In this document: positions 36,227 through 46,097 of the stretch, piece by piece | How positions within the stretch are numbered: position 1 is the stretch's first letter | How the letters are laid out: each line of letters starts with the position of its first letter | Assembly (NCBI RefSeq): GCF_029633825.1 | Contig: NZ_CP090640.1 | Span: 3,410,001-3,474,000 of the forward strand | DNA: 64,000 nucleotides | From: Burkholderia contaminans | GTDB lineage: Bacteria; Pseudomonadota; Gammaproteobacteria; Burkholderiales; Burkholderiaceae | Direction: 5' to 3' | The notes under the pieces: model-generated | What the model saw: only the letters and a program-made list of their open reading frames with translations | What the model was told of the DNA's origin: nothing | The model's database searches: none | Position numbers and translations under genes: made by a program

Positions 36227-36577
36227 TCAGACGACGATGCGCCCCGCCAGCCGCGCATCGCGCGCATAGGTGCTCAAGCGCTTTTCGGCATGGAAGTACA
36301 GGTCGCGCTCGACAGGCAAGCCCAGCCGCCCGCGCACCGAAGCCAGCTCGGAAAGACTGGTCCAGCCCAGCTCAGGCATCCCCAGGCCCAAATCGGCCAG
36401 GCCGAACACATGGTCGTGCTCGTCCGGGTCCATCTCGGTTAACAGCCAGGTCGCGCCGGCATCCGGCGTGAACAGCCTGACTACGGGCGCCGGGTCGAAA
36501 TCGGGGTTTTGCAGGGATTCGCGGCCGTTGGCCAGCAGCAGCGCACGCTGCTCGTCTGTGATGAGTGCGTTGTTCAT
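36227..36577 (-). CDS. DUF2958-domain protein, copy 2
   Basis: A 116-residue paralogue of the protein at 28959-29306, sharing LITDEQRALLLANGRE, PVVRLFTPDAGATWLL, GLADLGLGMPELGWTSLSELAS and ERDLYFHAEKRLSTYAR. It has CAGGAG upstream of ATG 36577. Two diverged copies in one element suggest they are not redundant. Function unknown. Confidence 0.82.
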   Translation of the reverse strand: MNNALITDEQRALLLANGRESLQNPDFDPAPVVRLFTPDAGATWLLTEMDPDEHDHVFGLADLGLGMPELGWTSLSELASVRGRLGLPVERDLYFHAEKRLSTYARDARLAGRIVV

Positions 36578-36831
36578 GGTGGTGAACTCCTGAAAGGTTG
36601 CCGGGCGGCATTGCCCAGCCCATCCGGGTCACGGCGCAGCGCAAGCAGTCAAGGGGCCAAGACGGCCGCAGGCCGCCAGCGTGCAAGGCACGCGCCGCCC
36701 TTGACGGCGAGCACGCCGTGGCACCATGAAGGGAACAGCAGCCGCCCCCAACTACACCCGGTATTGGCAAGCGCAGCGCGCAGGCCCGGGTCTACGAACC
36801 TGGAGTGCTTCCCGTATCCGAGGACACCAAG

Positions 36832-37722
36832 TCACCCTTGGTTTAAGGAATATTTCGCGCGCCTGAACTCTCGGGGCGAGCGGTACTTCAGTGCGCTATG
36901 GGGATGATGCTCGTTGTAGTGCTCGAAGGCGAGTGCCAGGTTCTGGATGGCCGTGCGCGCATCGGGCTTGGGCATGAAGGCGACGTAGTCGCGCTTCATG
37001 GTCTTGACGAACGACTCGGCCATCCCGTTGCTCTGCGGCGAGCACACCGGCGTCGTCAAGGGCAGCAGCCCGAGGTCCAGCGCGAAGGCGCGGGTGCGCT
37101 CGGCAATGTAGGGCGAGCCGTTGTCGGTCAGCCACTCGATGGTCTCGCATGGTAGTGCCTGCTCGAAGCGACGCTCGACGGCTGCGAGCATCACGTCGCG
37201 CACGATGTCGCCCGTCTGCGCACCCGTGGTGGCCGCCCAGCTCATCGCTTCGCGGTCGCAGCAGTCCAGCGCGAAGGTAGTGCGCACGGGCTCGCCGTTG
37301 TCGCACCTGAACTCGAAGCCGTCGGAACACCAGCGTTGATCGCTCGTGTCGACGGCCACCCGACCTTCATGACGGCGCCGCGAACGCGGGGGTGTTGGCT
37401 GATGTGCCAGCAGCAGCCCGTGCATGCGCATGACCCGATACACGCGCTTGAGGTTGACCGCGGGCGCCTGGCGGGCCTCGCGCTGGCGACGCAGCACGCC
37501 CCAGGCGCGCCGATAGCCGTAGCTGGGCAGGTGTTCCACCGCCTCGCGCAACTCGGTCAACAGGCCCGCATCGTCCATGCGGCGGGCACACCGGCCATCG
37601 CGCCAATCCGAAGGCCGAGCTCGTCGCTTCGTTGCCCCCGAGCGCGCCACACCGAGGACTTCACAGACCCGCTTCAACGGTCGTCCCCCGGCAGCAATGG
37701 TGAGCGCGCAATCAGATTTTTT
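36832..37722 (-). CDS. IS3-family transposase OrfB (DDE integrase)
   Basis: The catalytic part of the IS2-like transposase. An HTH_21-like region ([19 protein letters not shown]) is followed by an rve integrase core with [23 protein letters not shown] and [17 protein letters not shown]...[20 protein letters not shown], giving the D, D and E catalytic residues. It is expressed as a fusion with OrfA by -1 slippage on the A6 run (complement of 37717-37722). The start given is that slip site rather than an independent initiation codon. It appears intact. Confidence 0.87.
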   Translation of the reverse strand, partial: KKSDCALTIAAGGRPLKRVCEVLGVARSGATKRRARPSDWRDGRCARRMDDAGLLTELREAVEHLPSYGYRRAWGVLRRQREARQAPAVNLKRVYRVMRMHGLLLAHQPTPPRSRRRHEGRVAVDTSDQRWCSDGFEFRCDNGEPVRTTFALDCCDREAMSWAATTGAQTGDIVRDVMLAAVERRFEQALPCETIEWLTDNGSPYIAERTRAFALDLGLLPLTTPVCSPQSNGMAESFVKTMKRDYVAFMPKPDARTAIQNLALAFEHYNEHHPHSALKYRSPREFRRAKYSLNQG

Positions 37723-38075
37723 GAGCGGCCGTACTCCACCGCTTCTCGCAGGATCTCGTTCTCCAGCGTCTTCTTGCCCAGAATCCGTTGCAGCGCCTTG
37801 ATCTCCCGCAGCGCTTCGGCCAATTGCGAGGCCGGCACCACCGCCTCGCCCGCGGACACCGCCGACAGGGCTCCTTCCTGGTGCAACTTGCGCCATTGGA
37901 ACAGCTGGTTCGGGTTCACTGCGTGACGCCGGGCGACCATTGAGACCGACTTCCCTGATTCATAACTTTCCCTGACCATCTGCAGCTTCTCCTGCAGTGA
38001 CCAGCGCCGGCGCCGCTCGGGCCCGACAACCTCCGCCGCGATCTCGTTGTTAGTGTTAGTCATAAACACGGTCAT
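37674..38075 (-). CDS. IS3-family transposase OrfA
   Basis: A 133-residue DNA-binding subunit: [49 protein letters not shown] is the HTH_8-type fold, followed by a leucine-zipper-like helix ([29 protein letters not shown]). The start ATG 38075 has AAGAGG upstream. The A6 slip site lies near its 3' end, where OrfB takes over. Confidence 0.85.
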   Translation of the reverse strand: MTVFMTNTNNEIAAEVVGPERRRRWSLQEKLQMVRESYESGKSVSMVARRHAVNPNQLFQWRKLHQEGALSAVSAGEAVVPASQLAEALREIKALQRILGKKTLENEILREAVEYGRSKNLIARSPLLPGDDR

Positions 38076-38120
38076 TTGACTACCTCTTAGTTTAAGAGGG
38101 GAACCGTGTCCTCAGATTCA

Positions 38121-38407
38121 GGGGGCCGCTCCACGGGTCTACGAACCGGGCCGAAGGCGTCGGTGAGATAGACGCCCGCATGGGGGTGAACCCCGACAAC
38201 GGGTTCGATACGCAGCACAACAAGGTCACCGAGCACCTGCGCAATGAGTTTTACTGCACTTCAAGTTGCTGCTGGCGCATGGCTGCTGGCAGCGCGAAGG
38301 CGACATCCGCAACTTGGTGGCGAGCGGGCTGGAAGATTTGACGCCGCCTACTAGCGCGGCTCTCGGACGTTGCGAGCGGAAGCCGGGATTTCCACTGAGC
38401 GGACTTC
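38121..38407 (+). pseudogene. Decayed coding remnant beside the IS3 element
   Basis: One frame reads EIDARMGVNPDNGFDTQHNK then VTEHLRNEFY; an adjacent frame continues FKLLLAHGCWQREGDIRNLVASGLEDLTP. Joining them needs one frameshift near 38255 and yields protein-like sequence with no start. I do not recognise the family. It may be the broken end of an ICE backbone gene cut by IS or cargo insertion. Confidence 0.35.
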
Positions 38408-39802
38408 CTACGACAACTCCCTCGGCAACGTCTGCTGAAAGAGTTCGTTCAGAGCACCCGCAACGATCCTGAAGCCTTCCGCTCCCCCGAGGAGTTCAGC
38501 TAGGGCTGGAACGTCGAGAGTCCCGCTCGCCAGGTGCTCCTCAATCCTCGCGCGCAGTGAATGAGTCGCATAGCCCAGTGCGGCTTCACTGAGGAAACTG
38601 ATCCCCCGTGGAGCATTCTCGTCCACCGCAATGAAAGCGCCGAAGATCGTATGAACCGGCTCGGGGAAGCTCTTCTCCTGCTGCAAGCCCGTCACGAATT
38701 CGACCATCAAATTGAGAACGCGCTGCTGTTGTGTCGCCAGAATCTCATCGAGACGTCTGTCACGCTCGTACCCAGTCAAACTCGGCACAGCCAGCAGTTG
38801 CGGCAGCAGCGCCATCGCAGCATCTTTTCGCTCTGTCTCGTCGGCCGCTTTCAAAATTGGTCCCAAGGGATTGGGAACTTGACCAGTAGCAAGCAAACGG
38901 ATGTATTTCTTGGCCACCTCCCTCGTACTGAGCGACAGGAACAGCCCAGGCTCCCACGACTCCACAATGTCATTAGGAGGACGTCGGGCCATCGGATCAA
39001 TATGCGTCGTGAAGCGCTCAGCTAGGCTATCCGTGCCAGTGAGTTCACCCAAGTCGACTCCCAGGTGGAGCGCGTCATAGAACGAAATCAGCGCGACCAC
39101 CCGCCGTCCTTCCTTGTCTGGTGCAATCACCACTGAATGCCCTATGTCGAATGGATTCTTCGAGCGCTGCGCGGCCACCTCGGGTGGCTCCCACCAAACG
39201 CGGTCCCCCACAGGCCCGTCGTTCTCGATCAAGTCGCGCGCTGCTGCAAGCGACTGCGAGCGGGCCAGTTCAGGAAATGCGTGGGCAAGAAAGGTCACAG
39301 CCAAGTACACGACACCACGCATGAAGGATTCACCACCGAACATCCGCACTGCGCTCAACGGGCGCGCCACGAACTGCGTTTTCACTTCGCTGGGTTTGCC
39401 GAGCGTAACCTTGTATCCGGCCCTCTCCTGCTGCGCCGCCCATTGTTGGGCTTGCTCCATATTGGCAAAACGCTGCTGAGATCCCCTACCCACGAGTTCA
39501 GGCGTCTTATCGAGGTTGAGTGGAGGCGCGATGTGGGTTGAACTCTTCGATACGAGAAACCGTTCGCCGTCTTGGGCAGCAGCAGGGGCTGGACGAACCT
39601 CGTCGTGGCGATCTGGGATCACGCCCAGCTTCGCGTTGATGATGTCCATGCTCTCCAACAATGCCGCAACATGCCGACCAAATTCGTTGTTGTGCTTGGT
39701 GCAATAAATGCCCTTGTTCGTTCGCCGTCCGCCAAATGCGGCAGGAAATGTGTGTTCGCCCGAGCCAGCCGGGCCGCCGCCGAAGATGCAGGTTTTTGCC
39801 AT
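38408..39802 (-). CDS. HNH-like protein of the KAP operon
   Basis: A 464-residue protein whose first 45 residues look like an HNH/HNH_5 nuclease head (CIFGGGPAGSGEHTFPAAFG then GRRTNKGIYCTKHNNEFG: Cys, EH, later Cys and HNN). The second Cys expected in a CxxC knuckle is Gly here, so metal binding may be altered. The remaining ~400 residues are helical with no recognised domain. Start ATG 39802 puts the HNH at the N-terminus, as usual for such proteins; TTG 39895 would add 31 residues. It is the third gene of the KAP NTPase operon and the probable effector. Confidence 0.62.
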   Translation of the reverse strand: MAKTCIFGGGPAGSGEHTFPAAFGGRRTNKGIYCTKHNNEFGRHVAALLESMDIINAKLGVIPDRHDEVRPAPAAAQDGERFLVSKSSTHIAPPLNLDKTPELVGRGSQQRFANMEQAQQWAAQQERAGYKVTLGKPSEVKTQFVARPLSAVRMFGGESFMRGVVYLAVTFLAHAFPELARSQSLAAARDLIENDGPVGDRVWWEPPEVAAQRSKNPFDIGHSVVIAPDKEGRRVVALISFYDALHLGVDLGELTGTDSLAERFTTHIDPMARRPPNDIVESWEPGLFLSLSTREVAKKYIRLLATGQVPNPLGPILKAADETERKDAAMALLPQLLAVPSLTGYERDRRLDEILATQQQRVLNLMVEFVTGLQQEKSFPEPVHTIFGAFIAVDENAPRGISFLSEAALGYATHSLRARIEEHLASGTLDVPALAELLGGAEGFRIVAGALNELFQQTLPRELS

Positions 39803-39896
39803 AGGTGATGTGAGATAGAAAAATTCGGTGGCGGCCAGCTTGTCCAGCCGCTCTAGTGCGAGGAACCAATCGTTGCCCGCGCTCGAGCGCGGCAAG

Positions 39897-40670
39897 CTAT
39901 TTCTGCCCGAGATGGTTCTTGAGCAGGAACCAGCACATGTTCAAGGCAAAGGAACGACCCAGCCTGGTCATCTGGTCTTCGGGAATCCCGACCGGACGGT
40001 GGGCACCAGGACTGAGAAACCCGAAGACGCCGGCCAAGCCTCTCTCCTCTTCTTGCGTAATTTCTCCACTGTTGCGCAAGAAGGTCAGCACCTCGCCCCA
40101 CTTGGCAGGGTTATAGCCAGGCGCAGGCACGAGAGCTGCAGCCACATCAGCGGCGACATCCGCGGCGAGCGTTTCAAGTGCGACACGCGCGTTCACAAGC
40201 GCAGCGTTGTAGTCGGGCGGCATCGTGCGGAAGGCATGGGCCGAATCGGCGATCTTGGCAACAATCTCGGTTGCCCGAGGCACACCAGAATTCTGCAACG
40301 CAACGACCAAATCGTCCTCCAAAGGCGAGGCATCCTCGATCGACGGGTCGATTTGTATCAGCTTAGCGTTCTGCACCGCATAACCATCCAGCAGCATGCA
40401 CTGTGTCAGGTCGTGCCAGCGTTCCTTGAATCGATATTTCGGGCTCACTCTGATTTGCAGGTCACCCTGCGTGGCCACTATTTCGGCAAGGACCAACATC
40501 AACGTGCGATCGTCCAGATCTCGCACGATGTTGAGCAGTTCGAACAACAAGTGCCCCCGCGAGAGCGAGAGGTGCTGAACCCCGTACTTGCTGAGCATCA
40601 CGATGGAGACGGCAGGCTCCTGTATTTCTAGGAACTGCGCAAGCGAATGACGTGTTCTCGATCCAATCAT
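39897..40670 (-). CDS. HEPN-like/abortive-infection-type protein of the KAP operon
   Basis: A 257-residue all-helical protein. The C-terminal half (DYNAALVNARVALETLAADV, then GEVLTFLRNSGEITQEEERGLAGVFGFLSPGAHRPVG) resembles C-terminal helices of abortive-infection proteins: a conserved Arg/Glu helix followed by SPGAH as in HEPN-type folds. The N-terminal half has no known domain. It lies 47 bp after the KAP gene and directly before the HNH-like gene. An RNase or sensor role is inference from fold and context. Confidence 0.55.
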   Translation of the reverse strand: MIGSRTRHSLAQFLEIQEPAVSIVMLSKYGVQHLSLSRGHLLFELLNIVRDLDDRTLMLVLAEIVATQGDLQIRVSPKYRFKERWHDLTQCMLLDGYAVQNAKLIQIDPSIEDASPLEDDLVVALQNSGVPRATEIVAKIADSAHAFRTMPPDYNAALVNARVALETLAADVAADVAAALVPAPGYNPAKWGEVLTFLRNSGEITQEEERGLAGVFGFLSPGAHRPVGIPEDQMTRLGRSFALNMCWFLLKNHLGQK

Positions 40671-40717
40671 TTAAGTGATTCCTCCTCGGCTTGACTGCCT
40701 CCCTAGCCATAAGGCAA

Positions 40718-42904
40718 CTAGTGTCTGGCTTCAGTACCGTCGATCCCATACAAGCGGGTACCTTCAACGACAGAACGCCAAGCAGCACGTTCGGGATATT
40801 GGAGACTTGCATCCTGGAGCCGCGCAGTCGCATGAGACTTGAAGTCAGCCAGAGGACAATACACCTCGTGCAAGGATACGTCCCGAGGCAGGCTGTATGA
40901 GTTCCCCTTCGACGAGTCCCAACCTCCCCCAAGGTAGTACAGAGCAAACTGGTCCAAGGTGGAATCCGATGCTCTGAGAACACCGAAGAGCGCGGGACAC
41001 TCTTGGGGAGCGACCCTTGCCATCGTCCACAAGATGAATCCTGCGTGATTCATCTTCAACAGCTTCTCAAGTCTTGCCGCTTCCAGGACGTTCTCAGAAA
41101 AGGTCCGAAGGACTTTGCCTCTGTCTTTCGCTAGCAGTTCAATGCCATCGGAGTATCGATCTCGGCCCGCTACATAGCTCCGAGTCACGACCTCTGCAGC
41201 GCATGAGAGCGCTACCGAATCCGTAGCAATCAATTTCGAGATTGCCGGAATACGCTCCTTATCCGTCGCCCCAGCCAGCAGACTCACGGCACGCAACGCC
41301 ATGTCTTCAATCCGAAGTCGGAGTGCACGTCTGTTTGACGTGGCGCGGTCTACGAACAACGGCTTCTCCACCAACCTCGCAATTGACACACAGAGCTCAT
41401 CGAGATCAGTGATCCCTTCTCCCCGCAGCGATTCGCCAACCTCTCCAAGCAGATCGATAAACTCATCACAGTTCTCGCTTGCAAGCCCTGCCACCACCGA
41501 CTCCCGCTGAGCAGGGTCCTGAAGATACTGCCGGGCAGCTTTGATGCTGACATCTCCGTCCGTCACGCTGAGCTGCAGCGCGATGGCCAACTTTGCAGGA
41601 TGAGAAATGTTGCCCTCTACATAAGTGCCCTTCCCGAGCGAGAAGCTGTCATCAGCACTGGCTACTCCGGGGAAGAGAAGATGCACCACCCTTTTTGCGG
41701 CGCTCGCCGCCCCTGAGATTTCAAAGGCCATCTGCCGCTCTTCCGCCCCCTCTTTGATCACCTCTTCTGGCTTCTTCAAGATAGTGACGTCATCAGGCAA
41801 CGCGCCCACGAAGAGACGGGGCTTTTTCCGGAGCAGGTCGAACACGGCCGGGGCCTTTACAGAGAGAGCCGCCAGTCCAAGAATGTCAGCAAAGACGATC
41901 TCGTCTCGCAGCAATGGCTCCATCATCCGCACTGCGTTGAATACACGGGCAACGTCCCGTGGCTGCTCCAGGAGATCACGCAAGCCCGAGTGGTACAGGG
42001 ATCCCAGTCGATCGTCTTGATTGCGAAAGCGCTGGCGCAGTGCTTCCGGATCGAGTCCGTCCAGAGCGTCCTCGATCAGCTTTCTTCGCGCAACCAATGA
42101 AAGACTCGGAAGCGGCATTCTCACTTGGACGATCTTGTCCAGATAGCTCGCGGCCTGAGGAACGCCCAACCTCTCAAGGGCGCCGCTGACATACACCGAA
42201 TCCCATGCGACCACGTAGCCTAGACGAGGCAATCCGCCCACAGCTTTGATGATTCGGACCATCTCGAACACTTCCAGCGGGAACAGTCGGTCTATGTCAT
42301 CGATGAAGACGATGATCGGGCGATCGAATTTCCGAAGCGCCTCCTCCACTCGCAGCTTGTAAGCCTCGATATCTGGGGTTTTGTACTCGGAGACAGCGCC
42401 AGTTGCCTCGCCAGCTGCCTCGACGACAGACTTGATCATGGAAGCCCAGGGTTCCGCACCCGGGATCAGTTTGACCAAGTCGAAAACTTTGGCGTAGGCC
42501 TTGATCTCCTTCGCAACCTTCTTGCCATCACGGCTGTGATCATTCAATCTGACAGCGCTGGCGATTCTGGAGAGGAAATGGCGTAGCAACGCATCCTTGT
42601 CGCCGACAAGCCACGGATTGAAGTGGACGATCAACGGTGAAGCCAATTCCTCGTCCTCTAACAGCAGTGCCTCGATCATTGCCAGCGCGGAAGTTTTCCC
42701 ACTTCCCCAGGCTCCTTCAATGGAGACAACCAAGCCCGCAGACGAAGGCACCTTACGCAGGGCCGCCGCAGCAATCCCTGCATATCCTTTGCGCGACAAC
42801 TTGTCCCGCTGAAGGGCAGAGTCGGCTTTCAGCGGAACGTCATAGTCAATATCTGAAGCGTGCTGCATGACTGCGTGCTCACTCTGGGAAGTCTTCTTAC
42901 CCAT
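40718..42904 (-). CDS. KAP-family P-loop NTPase
   Basis: A 728-residue KAP NTPase: Walker A GAWGSGKT at residues 64-71, FNPWLVGDKDALLRHFL after it, and Walker B IIVFIDDIDRL at 197-207 followed by YVVAWDSVYV. The family includes PifA, which aborts T7 infection, and many NTPases of bacterial conflict systems. ATG 42904 (AGGAG at 6 bases) is chosen over 42952. It is the first gene of a three-gene operon with a HEPN-like and an HNH-like protein, divergent from a protease-phospholipase gene. A defence function is inferred. Confidence 0.82.
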   Translation of the reverse strand: MGKKTSQSEHAVMQHASDIDYDVPLKADSALQRDKLSRKGYAGIAAAALRKVPSSAGLVVSIEGAWGSGKTSALAMIEALLLEDEELASPLIVHFNPWLVGDKDALLRHFLSRIASAVRLNDHSRDGKKVAKEIKAYAKVFDLVKLIPGAEPWASMIKSVVEAAGEATGAVSEYKTPDIEAYKLRVEEALRKFDRPIIVFIDDIDRLFPLEVFEMVRIIKAVGGLPRLGYVVAWDSVYVSGALERLGVPQAASYLDKIVQVRMPLPSLSLVARRKLIEDALDGLDPEALRQRFRNQDDRLGSLYHSGLRDLLEQPRDVARVFNAVRMMEPLLRDEIVFADILGLAALSVKAPAVFDLLRKKPRLFVGALPDDVTILKKPEEVIKEGAEERQMAFEISGAASAAKRVVHLLFPGVASADDSFSLGKGTYVEGNISHPAKLAIALQLSVTDGDVSIKAARQYLQDPAQRESVVAGLASENCDEFIDLLGEVGESLRGEGITDLDELCVSIARLVEKPLFVDRATSNRRALRLRIEDMALRAVSLLAGATDKERIPAISKLIATDSVALSCAAEVVTRSYVAGRDRYSDGIELLAKDRGKVLRTFSENVLEAARLEKLLKMNHAGFILWTMARVAPQECPALFGVLRASDSTLDQFALYYLGGGWDSSKGNSYSLPRDVSLHEVYCPLADFKSHATARLQDASLQYPERAAWRSVVEGTRLYGIDGTEARH

Positions 42905-43226
42905 CAATGCTCCTCGTCTGATAGCCAAGATGTTGTTGTCGATTGATCTCAATGACTCGAATCGTTGATTTGATTATTGTGCGGGATGGTCCGGCGGCTG
43001 AGGCGTGTTAGCACATTGGCAGCGAGCGTGGCCGGTTCAGCAAGCAGGATTCGGGCCGACACCGAACCTCTATACAAGCTTGGACGAACGTTTCGGCCCC
43101 AGATTCAAGATGAAATCCACTTGTTGGCTGCCGTTCCTCGATTCAAAGGCGAGCGAAATCAGGGGGTAAGCAATACCACTGTCACAAGCCCTCCGATAAT
43201 GAATTCGCAGGAAAGAGGAGGCGATC
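42905..43226. other. Divergent promoter region
   Basis: A 322-bp gap between the KAP gene (minus) and the trypsin-PLD gene (plus). It is locally A+T-richer (42930-42985) and should hold both promoters. No small gene is supported. AGGAGG precedes the GTG start at 43227. Confidence 0.5.
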
Positions 43227-46097
43227 GTGAACATCTCTGATCGAGTCATGGTTCTGGCATCTGCGACCGAAGCGCGCTACGAAGAGCGCGTCGGCATCCG
43301 CGAAAAGCGCCTGAAAGAAGCCAACAAAGGCAACATCTGGGCCGCAGACGATCCCGAGCGGGTGGCCAAGCGCCTCGCCCACGTGCGCACCACCGAAGGT
43401 GCCATGGTTGCTCCTGCAACCATGCTCAGGGAACTCGCGCCCTCTCCAGATCACGCAGACACCGAAACCCTGGTCGCGCAACTAGCGCAGGAACGGGTCA
43501 TCGGCCGCGACGACCTCGTCACACCCCAGTTCCTTCAGCTGGCGCTCGCGGCCTCCCGCTGCGTGGGCCGCATCACCGTGCGTGGCGCAAGCGGCGCCCT
43601 GCTCGGCTACGGCACGGGCATGCTCGTCGGCCCCGGCATTCTTCTGACGAACCACCATGTGCTCGAGCGGGCCGCAGATGCGGTCCAAAGCGAAGTGACC
43701 TTCGGCTTCGAGACGAACACGACCTTGCCGTCCGAGGAGCGCGTCTTCCGCCTCGTGCCGCAAAAGCTCTTCATCACCGACGAGGCGTTGGATTTCACCT
43801 TCGTGGCGGTTTCGCCGGCGGACACTCGCGGACAGCCTGGTGCCGACCTGGGCTATATCTGCCTCAACCCGCAGGAAGGCAAGGCCATCAACGGCGAGTT
43901 CGTGAACGTGATCCAGCACCCCAACGGCGGGCCCAAGATGTTCGCGCTGCGCGAGAACCGCATCGTGGACGTGCTCACGAACTACCTACAGTATGCGGCC
44001 GACACCGCGCCGGGATCTTCGGGCGCACCGGTCTTCAACGACCAGTTCGAGATGGTCGCGCTGCACCACTCGGGTGTCCCGGAGCGCGACGCGCAGGGCC
44101 GCATTCTCAACCGCGATGGCCAGCCATGGACCAGCGACCAGGGCGAAGCCCGCGTGCATTGGAAGGCCAACGAGGGCGTGCGCGTGTCGGTTCTCGTCGA
44201 GCGCGCCAAGGGGCTCGCCAGAACCAGCGAAGAGCAGGCTCAGCTTGCCCAGGCATTCGACCTGTCGCGCGCCATCCCCCAACTGGAAGCGGCAGGTCCG
44301 TCACGGCAAGTGGCCGGTGACGTTGCGAGCGCCGCGCGCCAGCCCGCGATCGAGGGCGACGTGGCGACCTGGACCATTCCGCTGTCCGTGAGCGTGCGCC
44401 TCGGCGGGCTGTCCGGCCAAGCCGTCCCGTCAGGCGGCGCTGCCATATCGGCCGTGCCCCCCGCCCTGCCCTCACCGCCCGCCCCCGTGACACCGGAGAC
44501 ATCGCCTGAGCTAATGCGCGCCGTCGGCCGTGCGCGCGACGCATTCCGGACGATCCCAGGCCTGCTCCGCATCCGTGCCGGATGGCAGTTCACCGACGGC
44601 TGGATCACCGATCAGGCCGCGATCGTCGCAATCGTCGAGGAGAAGAAGACCACCGCCACGCTGGGCGAACAAGGCATACCCAAGCTGCCGACAACCTTCG
44701 AGGGCTTCCCTGTGGATGTGCGCCAGGCCAGCGCCGAGGAACTCTACGAACTGAGTCGCCTGGACGGTGGCGCCGTGTTCACGGAGCGCACGGCAACCCC
44801 CGTCTACCAGAAGCCGCCGAATCTCTCGCTGCCCCGCGTGAAGGAGCGCATGAAGGTCTTGGTACACGTTAGTCCCGAGCAAGGCTGGCCCGTGCTCGAC
44901 GCCTTCCTGCAGCAGACGAACACGAAGCTCACGGTGGGCATGTATGACTTCGGTGCGCCGCATATCGTTGACGCGATTGCGACGCGGCTCGAAGCAAAGA
45001 GCGCCACGCTGGAGTTGGTGATTCAGTACGGCTCCTCGGTGGGGACGGGCACCAAGGCCGGAGACACGGACGACGCAGAGACCGTGAGAACCCTCAAAGG
45101 TGCACTAGGCAACAACTTCGAGATGCAATGGGCCAACGTCGGTCAGACTGGTTCGCTCTGGGCCTCGGCCTACCACATCAAGGTGGCCGTCCGCGACTCC
45201 CGCGCGTTCTGGCTCTCAAGCGGCAATTGGCAGAGTTCCAACCAGCCGCCCGATGCGCCGCCCGCGGACGATGCCAGCGCCAAGGCACTCCTCACGAACT
45301 ACAACCGCGAGTGGCACGTCGTGATCAACAACCCGACGCTCGCCGGCATCTTCGAGTCCTACCTCCAGTACGACTTCGAGCAATCGAGCGGCTTCGTGCC
45401 CAAGGGTGCTGAGCAAGCCTACGAAATCCTGCCGCCGCTGGAGCCCGATCCGCGCGAGACGGCTGCCGAGATCAGGACCTTCGACCCACTGGAGATCGAC
45501 CGCGAAGTGGATGTGCAGCCCGTGCTCACGCCCGACAACTACATTCAGGTGGTGCTCCCGCTGATCGAGGGCGCGAAGTCGCGAATCTACCTGCAGAACC
45601 AGTACATCAACGAATCGCTGGACCCGCGGGCCGAACAGACCTACATCCCGCTGCTGGAAGCCATCGCCCGCAAGCAACAGGAGGGCTTGGACGTGCGCAT
45701 CATCCTGCGCGCCGAGAACGGCGTGGAGGCGCGCCACATCGAGTTCATGAAGACCCATGGCATCGACATGGGCCGCGTGCGCTGGCGCAATCGCACGCAC
45801 ACCAAGGGCATCATCGTCGACTCGGCCCGCGTGCTGCTCGGGAGTCACAACTGGTCCTACGACGGCACCGTGCTGAACCGCGACGCCAGCCTGCTCTTCT
45901 ACGACGCCGAGATCGCACGCTACCTGGAGGGCATCTTCATCTATGACTGGGAGAACTGGTCGAAGACCAAGGTCTACATCCGTCCCGGCAAACCCAAGGT
46001 ACAAGAGATCGCCTCACCCGAGGAACAAGCTGCGCTGAGGGTAGCCGTCGACCAGGGAGAGGTTCGGGCCCGCCGGCTTTTCCATCCGGACGATTGA
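43227..46097 (+). CDS. Trypsin-like protease fused to a phospholipase D-type domain
   Basis: A 956-residue two-enzyme fusion. Residues about 100-290 form a trypsin-like domain with His144 (TNHHVL), Asp189 (LDFTFVAV) and Ser265 (APGSSGAPV). After a Pro-rich linker (about 395-425), the C-terminal half is a PLD-type hydrolase with two complete HxKx4D motifs, H650-K652-D657 (YHIKVAVRD) and H858-K860-D865 (THTKGIIVD), each followed by Ser/Gly-Asn (SSGNWQSSN, GSHNWSYDG). No signal peptide is seen. The start is GTG with a strong AGGAGG. Protease plus PLD nuclease/lipase in one chain fits a proteolytically activated defence effector, but this is inference. Confidence 0.83.
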   Translation: MNISDRVMVLASATEARYEERVGIREKRLKEANKGNIWAADDPERVAKRLAHVRTTEGAMVAPATMLRELAPSPDHADTETLVAQLAQERVIGRDDLVTPQFLQLALAASRCVGRITVRGASGALLGYGTGMLVGPGILLTNHHVLERAADAVQSEVTFGFETNTTLPSEERVFRLVPQKLFITDEALDFTFVAVSPADTRGQPGADLGYICLNPQEGKAINGEFVNVIQHPNGGPKMFALRENRIVDVLTNYLQYAADTAPGSSGAPVFNDQFEMVALHHSGVPERDAQGRILNRDGQPWTSDQGEARVHWKANEGVRVSVLVERAKGLARTSEEQAQLAQAFDLSRAIPQLEAAGPSRQVAGDVASAARQPAIEGDVATWTIPLSVSVRLGGLSGQAVPSGGAAISAVPPALPSPPAPVTPETSPELMRAVGRARDAFRTIPGLLRIRAGWQFTDGWITDQAAIVAIVEEKKTTATLGEQGIPKLPTTFEGFPVDVRQASAEELYELSRLDGGAVFTERTATPVYQKPPNLSLPRVKERMKVLVHVSPEQGWPVLDAFLQQTNTKLTVGMYDFGAPHIVDAIATRLEAKSATLELVIQYGSSVGTGTKAGDTDDAETVRTLKGALGNNFEMQWANVGQTGSLWASAYHIKVAVRDSRAFWLSSGNWQSSNQPPDAPPADDASAKALLTNYNREWHVVINNPTLAGIFESYLQYDFEQSSGFVPKGAEQAYEILPPLEPDPRETAAEIRTFDPLEIDREVDVQPVLTPDNYIQVVLPLIEGAKSRIYLQNQYINESLDPRAEQTYIPLLEAIARKQQEGLDVRIILRAENGVEARHIEFMKTHGIDMGRVRWRNRTHTKGIIVDSARVLLGSHNWSYDGTVLNRDASLLFYDAEIARYLEGIFIYDWENWSKTKVYIRPGKPKVQEIASPEEQAALRVAVDQGEVRARRLFHPDD

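Larger units (their letters stand above)
36813..38120 (-). mobile_element. IS3-family (IS2-like) insertion sequence
   Basis: OrfA and OrfB overlap with a -1 shift, flanked by imperfect inverted repeats (left CGTATCCGAGGACAC, right complement TGAATCTGAGGACAC). Exact ends are approximate, and no target duplication was recognised. A 14-bp sequence CGGGTCTACGAACC lies near both ends outside the element (36787-36800 and 38134-38147). Confidence 0.8.
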
